This document shows positions 16,609-26,607 of a stretch of DNA of 64,000 nt, in pieces. Under the pieces are notes generated by a model. The model did no database searches and had not been told where the DNA came from. It was given only the letters and a program-made list of their open reading frames with translations. How positions within the stretch are numbered: position 1 is the first letter of the stretch; each line of letters starts with the position of its first letter. The position numbers and the translations under genes are program-made. The DNA comes from Actinomycetes bacterium (GTDB lineage Bacteria; Actinomycetota; Actinomycetes; Actinomycetales; Microbacteriaceae): NCBI GenBank assembly GCA_023431405.1, contig JAEYVZ010000006.1:62001-126000 (forward strand), in the 5' to 3' direction.

Positions 16609-17889
16609 TCAGCCCTTGAAGCGCGGGAAGGCGCCGCGACCGGCGAAGACCGCCGCGTCGCCGAGCTCCTCCTCGATGCGCAGGAGCTGGTTGTACTTCG
16701 CGACACGCTCGCTGCGCGCCGGCGCGCCCGTCTTGATCTGTCCGCAGTTCACCGCGACGGCGAGGTCGGCGATGGTCGTGTCCTCGGTCTCGCCCGAACG
16801 GTGCGACAGCATGGAACGGTAGCCGTTCGAGGTCGCGAGCGAGATGGCGTCGAGGGTCTCCGACAGCGTTCCGATCTGGTTCACCTTCACGAGCAGCGCG
16901 TTGGCGACGCCCAGCTCGATGCCGCGGCCGAGACGCTCGGGGTTGGTGACGAACAGGTCGTCGCCGACGAGCTGGACCTTCGATCCGAGGGCGTCGGTCA
17001 GGCTCTTCCAGGCGTCCCAGTCGTCTTCGGCCAGCGCGTCCTCGATCGTGACGATCGGGTAGTTCGCGACCAGGTCGGCGAAGTACTCGGTGAGCTGGTC
17101 GGCCGACCACGCCTTGCCCTCGACCGTGTAGACGCCGTCGTTGAAGAACTCCGTGGCGGCGACGTCGAGACCCACAGCGATGTCGGTGCCGGGCGTGAAG
17201 CCCGCCTTCTCGATCGCGCGGATGAGGAAGTCGAGGCCCTCCCGGTTGCTCGGAAGATCGGGGGCGAAGCCGCCCTCGTCGCCGAGGCCGGTGGCGAAGC
17301 CCGCGGCCTTCAGCTCACCCTTGAGCACGTGGTAGACCTCCGTGCCCCATCGCAGCGACTCGCCGTAGGTGTCCGCGCCGATGGGGGCGAGGAAGTACTC
17401 CTGGAAGTCGATGCCGTTGTCGGCGTGCTCGCCGCCGTTGATGACGTTGAACAGCGGCACGGGGAGGACGTGTGCATTCGGTCCGCCGATGTAGCGGAAC
17501 AGAGGAAGGTCGGCGCTGTCAGCGGCGGCCTTCGCCACCGCCAGCGACACGCCGAGGATCGCGTTCGCACCGCAGCGCGACTTGTTCTCGGTGCCGTCGG
17601 TCTCGATCAGGATCTCGTCGATGATGCGCTGCTCGCTGGCATCCACGCCTTCGATCGCGGGGCCGAGCTCGTCGATGACGGCGCCGACGGCCTTGAGCAC
17701 GCCCTTGCCGCCGTACCGGCTCTTGTCGCCGTCACGCAGCTCATACGCCTCGAATGCGCCGGTGGATGCGCCCGAGGGGACGGCCGCGCGCTGGACGATG
17801 CCGTCGTCGAGCAGCACCTCCACCTCGACGGTCGGGTTGCCACGCGAATCCAGGATCTCGCGTGCGCCTACAGCCTCGATAAGTGCCAC
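16609..17889 (-). CDS. eno: Enolase (phosphopyruvate hydratase)
   Basis: Glycolytic enzyme interconverting 2-phosphoglycerate and phosphoenolpyruvate. The 426 residues match the family length and show EILDSRGNPTVEVEV at the N-terminus, the flexible loop PSGASTG, and the base/acid residues in GDEGGFAPD near 205. The metal ligands lie in VGLDVA, TIEDAL and VGDDL, with the catalytic Lys in LVKVNQIGTLSE near 337 and SHRSGETED near 366. The GTG start at 17889 is preceded by AAGGAG. It ends in a strong hairpin, so it is probably a monocistronic, highly expressed unit. No residue of the active site looks altered. Confidence 0.98.
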   Translation of the reverse strand: MALIEAVGAREILDSRGNPTVEVEVLLDDGIVQRAAVPSGASTGAFEAYELRDGDKSRYGGKGVLKAVGAVIDELGPAIEGVDASEQRIIDEILIETDGTENKSRCGANAILGVSLAVAKAAADSADLPLFRYIGGPNAHVLPVPLFNVINGGEHADNGIDFQEYFLAPIGADTYGESLRWGTEVYHVLKGELKAAGFATGLGDEGGFAPDLPSNREGLDFLIRAIEKAGFTPGTDIAVGLDVAATEFFNDGVYTVEGKAWSADQLTEYFADLVANYPIVTIEDALAEDDWDAWKSLTDALGSKVQLVGDDLFVTNPERLGRGIELGVANALLVKVNQIGTLSETLDAISLATSNGYRSMLSHRSGETEDTTIADLAVAVNCGQIKTGAPARSERVAKYNQLLRIEEELGDAAVFAGRGAFPRFKG

Positions 17890-17985
17890 AGGGGACTCCT
17901 TGCTTGTGGAGGATGGATCTCGGAGCGTCGTCGGTCCGCACCCGAGTCTAGTGATGCCCCACTGCGCGCACAGGCCCCCTCGGCG

Positions 17986-18696
17986 TCAGCGGGCTCCCGG
18001 CCGGACGACGATGGCGAGGGCCACGCCGTCCCAGCCCTTGGCATCGAGCGTCTGCAGCGCCGTGGCGTCGAAACGCGGGTCGGCACCGAGCATCTCCAGC
18101 GCACGGCGCGTGCCGACGACCTGCGGGGCGACGCTGCCGGGGTCGGCGACCGCGCCGCCGCGGCCGACGTTGTCGACGACCACGAGCGTGCCTTCCCGGC
18201 CGAGCCGCGCCGCCCAGTCGAGGTAGAGCGTGTTCGACTCCTTGTCGGCGTCGATGAAGACGAGATCGAACGGCTCCTCGCCCTCGAGCCCGGGCAGCAC
18301 GTGCTCGCCGCGCCCGACACGGATGTCGACCTTCGACGACACCCCGGCGCGCTCGAGGTTCGCCCGGGCGACGGCGGCGTTGTCCGGTTCCGCCTCGATC
18401 GTGACGACGCGACCGTCGGAGGGGATGCCGCGGGCCAGCCAGATCGTCGAGTACCCGCCGAGGGTCCCGACTTCCAGCACGCGCCGGGCGCCGGACACAC
18501 GCGCGAGGAGATGGAGGAGCTTCCCGTTGACGGGCGCGACCTCGATCGCCGGCATCCCCGCCTCCTGCTGAGCGGTCACGGCCGCCTCCAGGGCGGGATC
18601 GTGTCCGACGAGCGTCTCGGCGAAGTACCGGTCGACGGCGCTCCAGGCGTCGGGGGTGGGCTGCGCGGGCACGGGGCGGGAGCCGGAATCGGTCAT
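17986..18696 (-). CDS. SAM-dependent O-methyltransferase (class I, caffeoyl-CoA OMT-like)
   Basis: A 236-residue methyltransferase of the O-methyltransferase family 3 group. The SAM-binding glycine motif is VLEVGTLGGYSTIWLA near residue 68, the acidic loop is VVTIEAEPDN near 93, and the metal-binding Asp region is DLVFIDADKESNTLY near 140, followed by GTLVVVDNVGRGGAV near 168. Such enzymes methylate catechol-like hydroxyls with a divalent cation; the substrate is unknown. The start at 18696 is the ATG of MTDSGSRP. It sits alone between eno and the DUF1648 protein on the same strand, about 55 bases from the latter. Confidence 0.88.
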   Translation of the reverse strand: MTDSGSRPVPAQPTPDAWSAVDRYFAETLVGHDPALEAAVTAQQEAGMPAIEVAPVNGKLLHLLARVSGARRVLEVGTLGGYSTIWLARGIPSDGRVVTIEAEPDNAAVARANLERAGVSSKVDIRVGRGEHVLPGLEGEEPFDLVFIDADKESNTLYLDWAARLGREGTLVVVDNVGRGGAVADPGSVAPQVVGTRRALEMLGADPRFDATALQTLDAKGWDGVALAIVVRPGAR

Positions 18697-18751
18697 GGTC
18701 CCCAGCGTCGCGAGGCACGCGGCATCCGTCAACCTCTGCGGGACGAAGAGG

Positions 18752-19822
18752 TCACCGTGGCAGACCACCTTCCGGCGACGATGCCCCCGGAGTGCGAGGG
18801 CCGCGGGCCGCGAGGGCGTTGAGCAGTGCGGCGCCGGTCTGCGCGTCGTCCACGGTGACGGTGACCGAGCGGCCGCTGCGGCGACGCACCTCCAGCGCGG
18901 GCCCCTTGCGCACGACGATCCCGAAGCGGCCGTTCGGTGCCCACCGCATCCCCCAGCCGCCGAACTCCCCCATGGGGTCCACGTCGACGGCCGCGGCGCT
19001 GTCGATCTCGGTGAGCGGCACGTGGACGCGCGGCCATCCGGCGGCGGAGGTGACCGACAGCCCGTCGTCGTCGACGCGCACATGGAACACGGCGTTGCAG
19101 ACCGCCAGAAGGGCGACGACCACCGTCGAGGCCGAGACGATCCACAGCGAGAGCACGTCACGGGACATCACCGCGGTCAGCGCGGTGATCGCCGCCAGAA
19201 GCACCACCGCGCCCGCGAGCACGAGGACGCCGGAACGTGAGAGGGCCACCCGCTGCCGCCACACGACCGCCTCCCCTGCCGCCAGCGCTGCGGCCGTCGA
19301 GGCATCGATCGAGGGAAGCGGCGCGTCCGAGGGCACGACCGGGAGGAACGGATCGCGCGGCTGCACGTACCAGCCCGCGACGCCCGCCGCCCCGCCGAGC
19401 GCGAGCGCCGAGAGGAGGGCGATCCAGACGGCGGGAGCGTCGGTGGCATCGGCGACGGCGACCTGCGGCACGGTCGACACCGTGACGAGCACGGTGAGGA
19501 ACACCGCCATGCCCGCCGAGAACGCGCCGAGCAGCGGGTACACGCGGCCGTAATCGCCCGACCGCAGGGACGGGACGGTCAGCGCCGTGAGCAGGGCGGG
19601 GAGCCCGAGCCCCGTCGTCGCGAGCAGGACGAGCGGCAACCACGCGGGCCCGAACCCGTCGGGACGGCCGTCGAGCCCCCAGTGGACAGCGACAGGATGC
19701 GGGAGCGACGGCCACGCGAGCGCCAGGGCGACCACGCCGACGAGCACGACGAAGACGGGGAGCACGAAGCCCACCAGGACGAAGCGGCGGACACGGATCC
19801 GCACGCGAGGGTCGGTGCTCAT
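18752..19822 (-). CDS. DUF1648-domain membrane protein
   Basis: A 356-residue polytopic membrane protein. The N-terminal DUF1648 segment carries its hallmark LPHPVAVHWGLDGRPDGFG near residues 41-59, flanked by helices at about 15-36 and 62-84. Further helices are at about 98-118, 127-147 and 193-240. The last 100 residues form a soluble domain with alternating beta strands (VRVDDDGLSVTSAAGWPRV, LTEIDSAAAVDVDP), like the PH-domain-type tails in this family. The function is unknown; related proteins include the SdpI immunity family. AAGGAG precedes the start at 19822. It lies downstream of hisS with a 50-base gap. Confidence 0.8.
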   Translation of the reverse strand: MSTDPRVRIRVRRFVLVGFVLPVFVVLVGVVALALAWPSLPHPVAVHWGLDGRPDGFGPAWLPLVLLATTGLGLPALLTALTVPSLRSGDYGRVYPLLGAFSAGMAVFLTVLVTVSTVPQVAVADATDAPAVWIALLSALALGGAAGVAGWYVQPRDPFLPVVPSDAPLPSIDASTAAALAAGEAVVWRQRVALSRSGVLVLAGAVVLLAAITALTAVMSRDVLSLWIVSASTVVVALLAVCNAVFHVRVDDDGLSVTSAAGWPRVHVPLTEIDSAAAVDVDPMGEFGGWGMRWAPNGRFGIVVRKGPALEVRRRSGRSVTVTVDDAQTGAALLNALAARGPRTPGASSPEGGLPR

Positions 19823-19872
19823 GCCATGTCTCCTTGCCGAGAGCCGGGCCGCCGACCGACCGAGCCGTGCGG

Positions 19873-21159
19873 TCAGCCGATCTGCTTGATCTCGAGGTCG
19901 TCGCGGGCCTGCCCGGCCGAGACCGTCGCGAAGGCCGTGTAGCCGTCGGCGGCCGACCGCTCCAGGAGGCCCTTCAGGTTCTTGGTGCGCTGCTCCAGCC
20001 TCACGCGCGAGCCTTCGGCCACGAAGGCCGCCTTCAGCGCGACGAGGTCGGCCACGGGCACATCGCGGTCGTGGACGAGGACGATCGCCTGGCCGGCGCC
20101 GCCTGCCTGCTCGGAGACGAGATCGACGATTCGCTCGAAGCCGATCGAGAAGCCCACCGCCGGCACCTGCTGCCCGAGGAACCGACCGATCATGCCGTCG
20201 TAGCGTCCGCCGCCTCCGAGGGAGTAGCCGACGGAGGGGTGCGCGAGTTCGAAGATGGTGCCCGTGTAGTAGCCCATGCCCCGAACGAGGAACGGGTCGA
20301 AGACGAGCGGCACGTCGCTGCCGGCGGGGCGGGCCGCAGCGACGGCCGCGCCGATCCCGACGAGGTGGGCCACGACGTCGTCGGGCGCGCCGGCGGGAAG
20401 CGCAGCCCGGATCTGCTCCTCCCCGTAGGCACCGTGCGGAAGGGCCTCCGGGCGTCGCAGGAAATCGGCGAAGGCATCGACTGCCGCGGGGGTCGCCCCG
20501 CGCCCGCGCAGTTCCTCGGCGACTCCGCCGGGTCCGATCTTGTCGAGCTTGTCGATCGTGATCAGCACGCCGGGACGCTCCTCGGCTGCGAAGCCGAACG
20601 CATCCAGCATCGCGTCGAGCAGGCGGCGATCGTTGATCCGGATCGTCCCGCCCTCGAGTCCGAGGGCATCGAGCGTGTCGAGGCTCGCGACGACCAGCTC
20701 GGCCTCGGCGCGCGACGTCGCGTCGCCGATGATGTCGATGTCGCACTGCACGAACTGCCGATACCGCCCCTTCTGCGGGCGCTCGGCACGCCAGACGGGC
20801 GCGATCTGGATCGCCCGGAAGACGCGGGGAAGCTCGCTGCGGTGGCTCGCGTAGAAGCGGGCGAGGGGAACGGTCAGGTCGTAGCGGAGCCCCAGGTCTG
20901 CGAGGTCGCCAGGGGCCTCGGCGGCGGCACGGATCGCGTCGGCGTCGAGCCCGCGCTTGAGCACGTTGAACGCGAGCTTCTCGTTGTCTCCGCCGATGCC
21001 GGCGTGAAGCCGCTCGTACTCCTCCACGACGGGCGTCTCGATCTCGTCGAAACCATGGGCGCGGTAGCGCTCGCGGATGACGGCGAGCACGCGCTCGCGT
21101 CGAGCCTTGTCAGCAGGGAGGAAGTCGCGCATGCCGCGCGGCGGATTCACGGTGGCCAC
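19873..21159 (-). CDS. hisS: Histidine--tRNA ligase
   Basis: Class II aminoacyl-tRNA synthetase charging tRNA-His. The 428 residues show motif 1 around PPRGMRDFLPADKARR, motif 2 PVWRAERPQKGRYRQFVQCD near 122, the histidine-specific loop LVRGMGYYTGTIFELA near 268, motif 3 GFSIGFERI near 322, and a C-terminal anticodon-binding domain from about 340. Residues expected to bind ATP and histidine are present. The GTG start at 21159 lies 4 bases after the mazG stop, so mazG and hisS are cotranscribed. A second in-frame GTG at 21150 is possible. The family is unambiguous. Confidence 0.97.
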   Translation of the reverse strand: MATVNPPRGMRDFLPADKARRERVLAVIRERYRAHGFDEIETPVVEEYERLHAGIGGDNEKLAFNVLKRGLDADAIRAAAEAPGDLADLGLRYDLTVPLARFYASHRSELPRVFRAIQIAPVWRAERPQKGRYRQFVQCDIDIIGDATSRAEAELVVASLDTLDALGLEGGTIRINDRRLLDAMLDAFGFAAEERPGVLITIDKLDKIGPGGVAEELRGRGATPAAVDAFADFLRRPEALPHGAYGEEQIRAALPAGAPDDVVAHLVGIGAAVAAARPAGSDVPLVFDPFLVRGMGYYTGTIFELAHPSVGYSLGGGGRYDGMIGRFLGQQVPAVGFSIGFERIVDLVSEQAGGAGQAIVLVHDRDVPVADLVALKAAFVAEGSRVRLEQRTKNLKGLLERSAADGYTAFATVSAGQARDDLEIKQIG

Positions 21160-21891
21160 CGGTCTAGTTTTCCAGATCCTCGGGTGCGCCCTCCGCCGGA
21201 GGCGCGGCGTCGCGCTCCGCGGCGCGCACCTCGGTCTCCAGCTCGCGGATGCGGACGCGCAGTGCCCGCTCGGCGTCCCACCCACGGCTCCGGGCGAACT
21301 CGACGAGCGAGAGCAGCGCGTCGCCGAGGTCGCGCTCGGACTGGGGCGCCGCGTCTTCGATCGCCGCCTGCACGCCCACCTGCTGCGCTCGGCCGAGGAT
21401 CTTCTGCGCGAGGGCGAGCGAAGGCATGTGCGACGAGATGCCCTCCAGCACGCTGGTGCGCTGCCGCTTCTCCGCATCCTTCGCCGCGTTCCAATGCACG
21501 AGCACCTCCTCGGGCGTGTGCGCGACGGCGTCGCCGAAGACATGCGGGTGCCGCCGGACCATCTTCTCGGTGAGCCCTCGGGCGACGTCGTCGATGTCGA
21601 ACGGGTGGTCCGGGTCGCCCGCGGCGACAGCGGCGTGGAACAGCACCTGCCACAGGAGGTCGCCGAGCTCCTCGCGAAGGTCCGCACGCGAGCCCGCCTC
21701 GACGGCGTCGACGAGCTCGGCGGACTCCTCGATCAGATACGGCACGAGGTCGTCGTGGGTGATGCGGGCGCTCCACACACAGCGCTCACGGACGGCACGC
21801 ATCGTCTCCGCGGCGACGCGCAGCGGATCGGCGGGCGGATGCCCCTCTGCGGCCAGGTGGGCGACCGGATCCGCTCCGCCGATGTCGTCGC

Positions 21892-23052
<1,161 letters not shown>

Positions 23053-23150
23053 GAGTCCTCATTCCGGGGATGACAAAGACATCGCCGACCAGACTTCCCG
23101 GCACACCCCCACCGAGATTAGCGCGTGCAGGGGCGGCATCCGGAGAGGTT

Positions 23151-23156
23151 TACGGT
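23151..23156 (+). promoter_or_regulatory. -10 hexamer of ppc, leaderless type
   Basis: TACGGT ends 7 nt before the ATG at 23163. This decides between that ATG and the one at 23172, for which GGAGGG at 23157-23162 would be a well-spaced Shine-Dalgarno sequence. Confidence 0.5.
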
Positions 23157-23162
23157 GGAGGG

Positions 23163-25826
23163 ATGCGTGAGATGACACGGACCGAAGCGATCGATCTCGT
23201 CGGGCGCAGCGAGGCGGAGCAGGAGCTGCCTGAGCAGATCCGCGCCGACGTGCGCCTGCTCGGCGGACTCCTCGGCCGCGTGCTGCGTGAGAGCGGATCC
23301 CCCGGGCTGTTCGAGGACGTCGAACGGCTCCGGCTCGCAACGATCGCCGCGTACACCGACGACTCCCCGGAGGCGTTCGAGCGGGCAGTGGAGATCGCAG
23401 ACTCGTTCTCCGTGTCACGCGCCGACGAGGTGGCCCGGGCCTTCACCGTGTACTTCCACCTCGTGAACCTCGCCGAGGAGCAGCAGCGCGTGCGCGTCCT
23501 CAAGGAGCGCGACGGCCGCCCCGAGAAGGAGCACGTGACCGAGTCGGTCGCTGCGGCCTTCGTGCGCCTCTCCGAAGAGGTCGGCGACGACACGGCGCTG
23601 CAGCGGCTGCAGGATCTGCGCTTCCACCCCGTCTTCACCGCGCACCCCACCGAGGCCCGTCGCCGTGCCGTGTCGTCGAGCATCCGGCGCCTGGCGACCC
23701 TGCTCGGGGAGCACAATGCGGCCGTGCGCGGCGGCGCCGACGAGCGCCGTGCCGAGCGCCGCATGATCGAAGAGATCGACACCCTCTGGCGCACCGCTCC
23801 CCTGCGAGCCGAGAAGCCCACCCCGGTCGACGAGGTGCGCGCCATCATGTCGGTGTTCGACGAGACGCTCTACACCGCCGTGCCGCACGTGTACCGACGC
23901 GTCGACGACGCGCTGCAGGGGCCGGGCGCCGGCAACCGCGCCCCGGTCGTGCGCCCCTTCGTCCGCTTGGGCACCTGGGTCGGCGGCGACCGTGACGGCA
24001 ACCCGTTCGTCACCGCCGCCGTCACCAAGAAGGCGGCGGGCATCGCCGCCGAGCACATCCTCCTCGGCCTCGGCCGCACGGCGGAGCGCATCTCGCGAAC
24101 GCTGACCCTGTCGGCCGACACGACACCGCCCAGCGACGAGCTGCAGGCTCTTCTGCAGCGGCTCGCGGACGGCGACGAAGAAGGCGCCGCCGACGCCCGC
24201 AAGCGTGCCGCGGGAGAGCCGCACAAGCGCGCCATGCTGCTCATCACGCGCCGCATCGTCGCGACGCGCAAGCGCGACGCCGATCTCGCCTACCGCGACC
24301 CCGAAGACCTTCTGTCAGACCTCCGCATCGTGCAGAGCTCGCTCGTGGCCGCCCACGCATCCCGTCAGGCGTATGGCCACCTGCAGCACCTCGTGTGGCA
24401 GGTGGAGACCTTCGGGTTCCACCTCGCCGAACTCGAAGTGCGTCAGCACTCGGCGGTCCACGCGAAGGTGCTCGCGGAGTGCGAGGCCGGTGGCCCTCTC
24501 TCCACCCAGGCCGAGGAGGTGCTCGACGTCTTCCGCACGATCGCGCAGATCCAGCACCGCTATGGCCCCCGCGCCGCCGGCCGCTACATCGTCTCCTTCA
24601 CCCGGTCGGCCGACGACCTCGCCGCCGTGCACCGCCTGGCCGCCTTCGCCGCGGGTCCCTCCGGGACCGCGCCGGTGCTCGATGTGATCCCGCTGTTCGA
24701 GACCTTCGCCGACCTTCAGGCGGCACCGGGCATCATGGCGGAGTTCGTCGAGCAGCCCGAGGCTGCCGCCCGCCTCGCGGCCACGGGACGTCGCCTCGAG
24801 GTCATGCTCGGATACTCGGACTCGTCGAAGGACGTCGGTCCGGTCGCCGCCAACCTCGCCCTGTACGAGGCGCAGGCGAAGATCGCGGCCTGGGCGCAGG
24901 ATGCCGGCATCCGCCTGACCCTGTTCCACGGCCGTGGCGGTGCGCTCGGCCGCGGGGGCGGTCCGGCGAACTCCGCGATCCTCGCCCAGCCTCCGCACTC
25001 CGTCGACGGCCGATTCAAGCTCACCGAACAGGGCGAGGTGATCTTCGCTCGCTACGGCGACCCGGCGATCGCGATGCGTCACATCGATCAGGTGGCCGCG
25101 GCGACGCTGCTGGCGTCGGCACCGTCGATCGAGCAGCGCAACCGCGCCGCTGCCGAGCGCTTCGCCGATGTGGCGGCCCGCATGGACACCGCCTCGCGCG
25201 ACCGCTTCTTCTCGCTCGTGAAGGCCGACGGGTTCGCCTCGTGGTTCGCGACGGTGACCCCCATGGAGGAGATCGGGCTCCTCGCGCTCGGGTCGCGCCC
25301 CGCGCGGCGCGGCCTGTCGGTCGAGTCGCTCGAAGACCTCCGCGCCATTCCGTGGGTGTTCGCCTGGTCACAGGCCCGCATCAACCTCGCCGGCTGGTTC
25401 GGTCTCGGCAGCGCCCTGGAGGCGGTCGGCGACGAAGCGCGCCTGCGTGAGGCGTACGAGCACTGGCCGCTCCTTCGCACCGTCATCGACAACGTCGGCA
25501 TGAGTCTCGCGAAGTCCGACCTCCGCATCGCACGCCAATACCTCGAGCTCGGCGATCGTCCCGACCTGGCCGACCTCGTCATGGCGGAGATGGAGCTGAC
25601 CCGCTCGTGGATCGTGCGCATCACCGGCGGCGGCGAACTGCTCGCCAATCGCCCGGTGCTGCGCCGCGCCGTCAAGATGCGCGACCCGTACGTGGACGCC
25701 CTGTCGCTGCTCCAGCTGCGGGCGCTGCGCGTGCTGCGCTCCTCCGAGAACCCGGCACCGGAATGGCAGCACCTCCTGCTGCTGTCGGTGTCCGGCGTCG
25801 CGGCAGGCCTTCAGAACACCGGCTGA
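23163..25826 (+). CDS. ppc: Phosphoenolpyruvate carboxylase
   Basis: Anaplerotic enzyme carboxylating phosphoenolpyruvate with bicarbonate to oxaloacetate. The 887 residues show the catalytic His block VFTAHPTEARRRA near residue 158, the region WVGGDRDGNPFVT near 275, LGYSDSSKDVGPVAANLALY near 552, and the Gly-rich loop FHGRGGALGRGGGP near 588. The usual C-terminus ends in NTG. Start: the ATG at 23163 has a -10 hexamer 7 nt upstream, the leaderless spacing seen repeatedly in this window, while the ATG at 23172 (884 residues) has GGAGGG at good distance. Either is possible. It is convergent with the gamma-carbonic-anhydrase-like gene, sharing a hairpin. Confidence 0.97.
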   Translation: MREMTRTEAIDLVGRSEAEQELPEQIRADVRLLGGLLGRVLRESGSPGLFEDVERLRLATIAAYTDDSPEAFERAVEIADSFSVSRADEVARAFTVYFHLVNLAEEQQRVRVLKERDGRPEKEHVTESVAAAFVRLSEEVGDDTALQRLQDLRFHPVFTAHPTEARRRAVSSSIRRLATLLGEHNAAVRGGADERRAERRMIEEIDTLWRTAPLRAEKPTPVDEVRAIMSVFDETLYTAVPHVYRRVDDALQGPGAGNRAPVVRPFVRLGTWVGGDRDGNPFVTAAVTKKAAGIAAEHILLGLGRTAERISRTLTLSADTTPPSDELQALLQRLADGDEEGAADARKRAAGEPHKRAMLLITRRIVATRKRDADLAYRDPEDLLSDLRIVQSSLVAAHASRQAYGHLQHLVWQVETFGFHLAELEVRQHSAVHAKVLAECEAGGPLSTQAEEVLDVFRTIAQIQHRYGPRAAGRYIVSFTRSADDLAAVHRLAAFAAGPSGTAPVLDVIPLFETFADLQAAPGIMAEFVEQPEAAARLAATGRRLEVMLGYSDSSKDVGPVAANLALYEAQAKIAAWAQDAGIRLTLFHGRGGALGRGGGPANSAILAQPPHSVDGRFKLTEQGEVIFARYGDPAIAMRHIDQVAAATLLASAPSIEQRNRAAAERFADVAARMDTASRDRFFSLVKADGFASWFATVTPMEEIGLLALGSRPARRGLSVESLEDLRAIPWVFAWSQARINLAGWFGLGSALEAVGDEARLREAYEHWPLLRTVIDNVGMSLAKSDLRIARQYLELGDRPDLADLVMAEMELTRSWIVRITGGGELLANRPVLRRAVKMRDPYVDALSLLQLRALRVLRSSENPAPEWQHLLLLSVSGVAAGLQNTG

Positions 25827-25843
25827 GCGGTCGCGGCTCAGCC
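25821..25843. terminator. Bidirectional hairpin built from two convergent stop codons
   Basis: A perfect 8-bp stem, GGCTGAGC with GCTCAGCC, closes a 7-base loop. Each arm contains the TGA stop of one gene: ppc (25824-25826) on the plus strand and the gamma-carbonic-anhydrase-like gene (25838-25840) on the minus strand. Confidence 0.6.
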
Positions 25844-26437
25844 CAGGAGCCGGTCGCCGGCGTGGCGCGCGAGCGACGAGCCGTAGCGCTGCGTCAGCTG
25901 GACCATCAGATCGGGGGTGTCGCGATCGAGGCCGAAGACGTACCCCGGGAAGTCGAGATCGTGCTGAAGCGCCCAGATCTCCTCGTGGCGATCCGGTGAG
26001 AGCACCTGCACAGGGTCGCCCACGGCGACCCACCCGATGGGAACGACCGACTCGGGCGGGAGCACGGTGCGCACGTGCACGACCGCGTTGATCCGCACCT
26101 CGCTGCGGGCGCCGATGCGTGCGCCGTTGAAGATGCGGGTGCCGGTCGCGAGGAACACCTCATCGGCGACGGTCGCGCCCGACACGCTCGCCATCGGCCC
26201 GACGAGCACGTGCGACCCGATGTGCACGGCGTTCGCAGAACTCGCCCGGATCAGCGCGTTCTCCATCACGATGACCTCGTCTCCGAGTGTCACCGGACCG
26301 CCCTCGGCGGTGATCACCGCGCCGTGGAGCACCTGGCATCCGGCGCCGATCGTCACGTCACCCGACACGATGGCCGTCGGCGCCACCACGGCGTCGGGGT
26401 GGATGCGGGGCTGCGCCCCGAGGTGCTCGAATCGCAT
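25838..26437 (-). CDS. Gamma-carbonic-anhydrase-like left-handed beta-helix protein
   Basis: A 199-residue trimeric LbH-fold protein of the gamma carbonic anhydrase/PaaY/YrdA group. Hexapeptide turns run from about residue 18 to 130 (for example AIVSGDVTIGAGCQVLHGAV, then EVIVMENALIRAS). A C-terminal helix region follows. The family's zinc site uses three His, two of them in a GHxAxxHG block. Here the aligned stretch is VLVGPMASVSG, without either His. Catalytic carbonic anhydrase activity is therefore doubtful, and acyltransferase-like or structural roles are possible. The start at 26437 is supported by TACGCT 7 nt upstream. It is convergent with ppc and divergent from gdhA. Confidence 0.82.
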   Translation of the reverse strand: MRFEHLGAQPRIHPDAVVAPTAIVSGDVTIGAGCQVLHGAVITAEGGPVTLGDEVIVMENALIRASSANAVHIGSHVLVGPMASVSGATVADEVFLATGTRIFNGARIGARSEVRINAVVHVRTVLPPESVVPIGWVAVGDPVQVLSPDRHEEIWALQHDLDFPGYVFGLDRDTPDLMVQLTQRYGSSLARHAGDRLLG

Positions 26438-26443
26438 GCCGCC

Positions 26444-26449
26444 AGCGTA
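26444..26449 (-). promoter_or_regulatory. -10 hexamer of the gamma-carbonic-anhydrase-like gene, leaderless type
   Basis: TACGCT on the minus strand ends 7 nt before the ATG at 26437. Confidence 0.55.
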
Positions 26450-26486
26450 GGACGCCTGCGTGACGCGCGTCGAGAGCGATGCGCGC

Positions 26487-26514
26487 GAGATAACCTAGGA
26501 AGGTTCGCCATCTC
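26487..26514 (+). promoter_or_regulatory. Interrupted inverted repeat overlapping a likely gdhA -10
   Basis: GAGAT-AACCT-AGGA-AGGTT-CGCC-ATCTC forms two nested inverted pairs. Its left arm contains TAACCT (26491-26496), a good actinobacterial -10. It lies about 95-120 bases before gdhA, so it may be an operator over the gdhA promoter. It does not resemble the AmtR box as I know it. Confidence 0.4.
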
Positions 26515-26607
26515 GAACGCCACGTCCGGGCACGTCGCCCTCGCGCGCCCCACCCCGCTGCGCGCCCCTCCGACGAATGCCCCACCCATCGGTACGAAAG
26601 CTCCCCT

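Noticed and set aside
23157..23162. GGAGGG as ribosome site choosing the second ATG (23172) of ppc
   Set aside because: Kept as an alternative only. The -10 hexamer 7 nt before 23163 fits the leaderless pattern of many neighbours.
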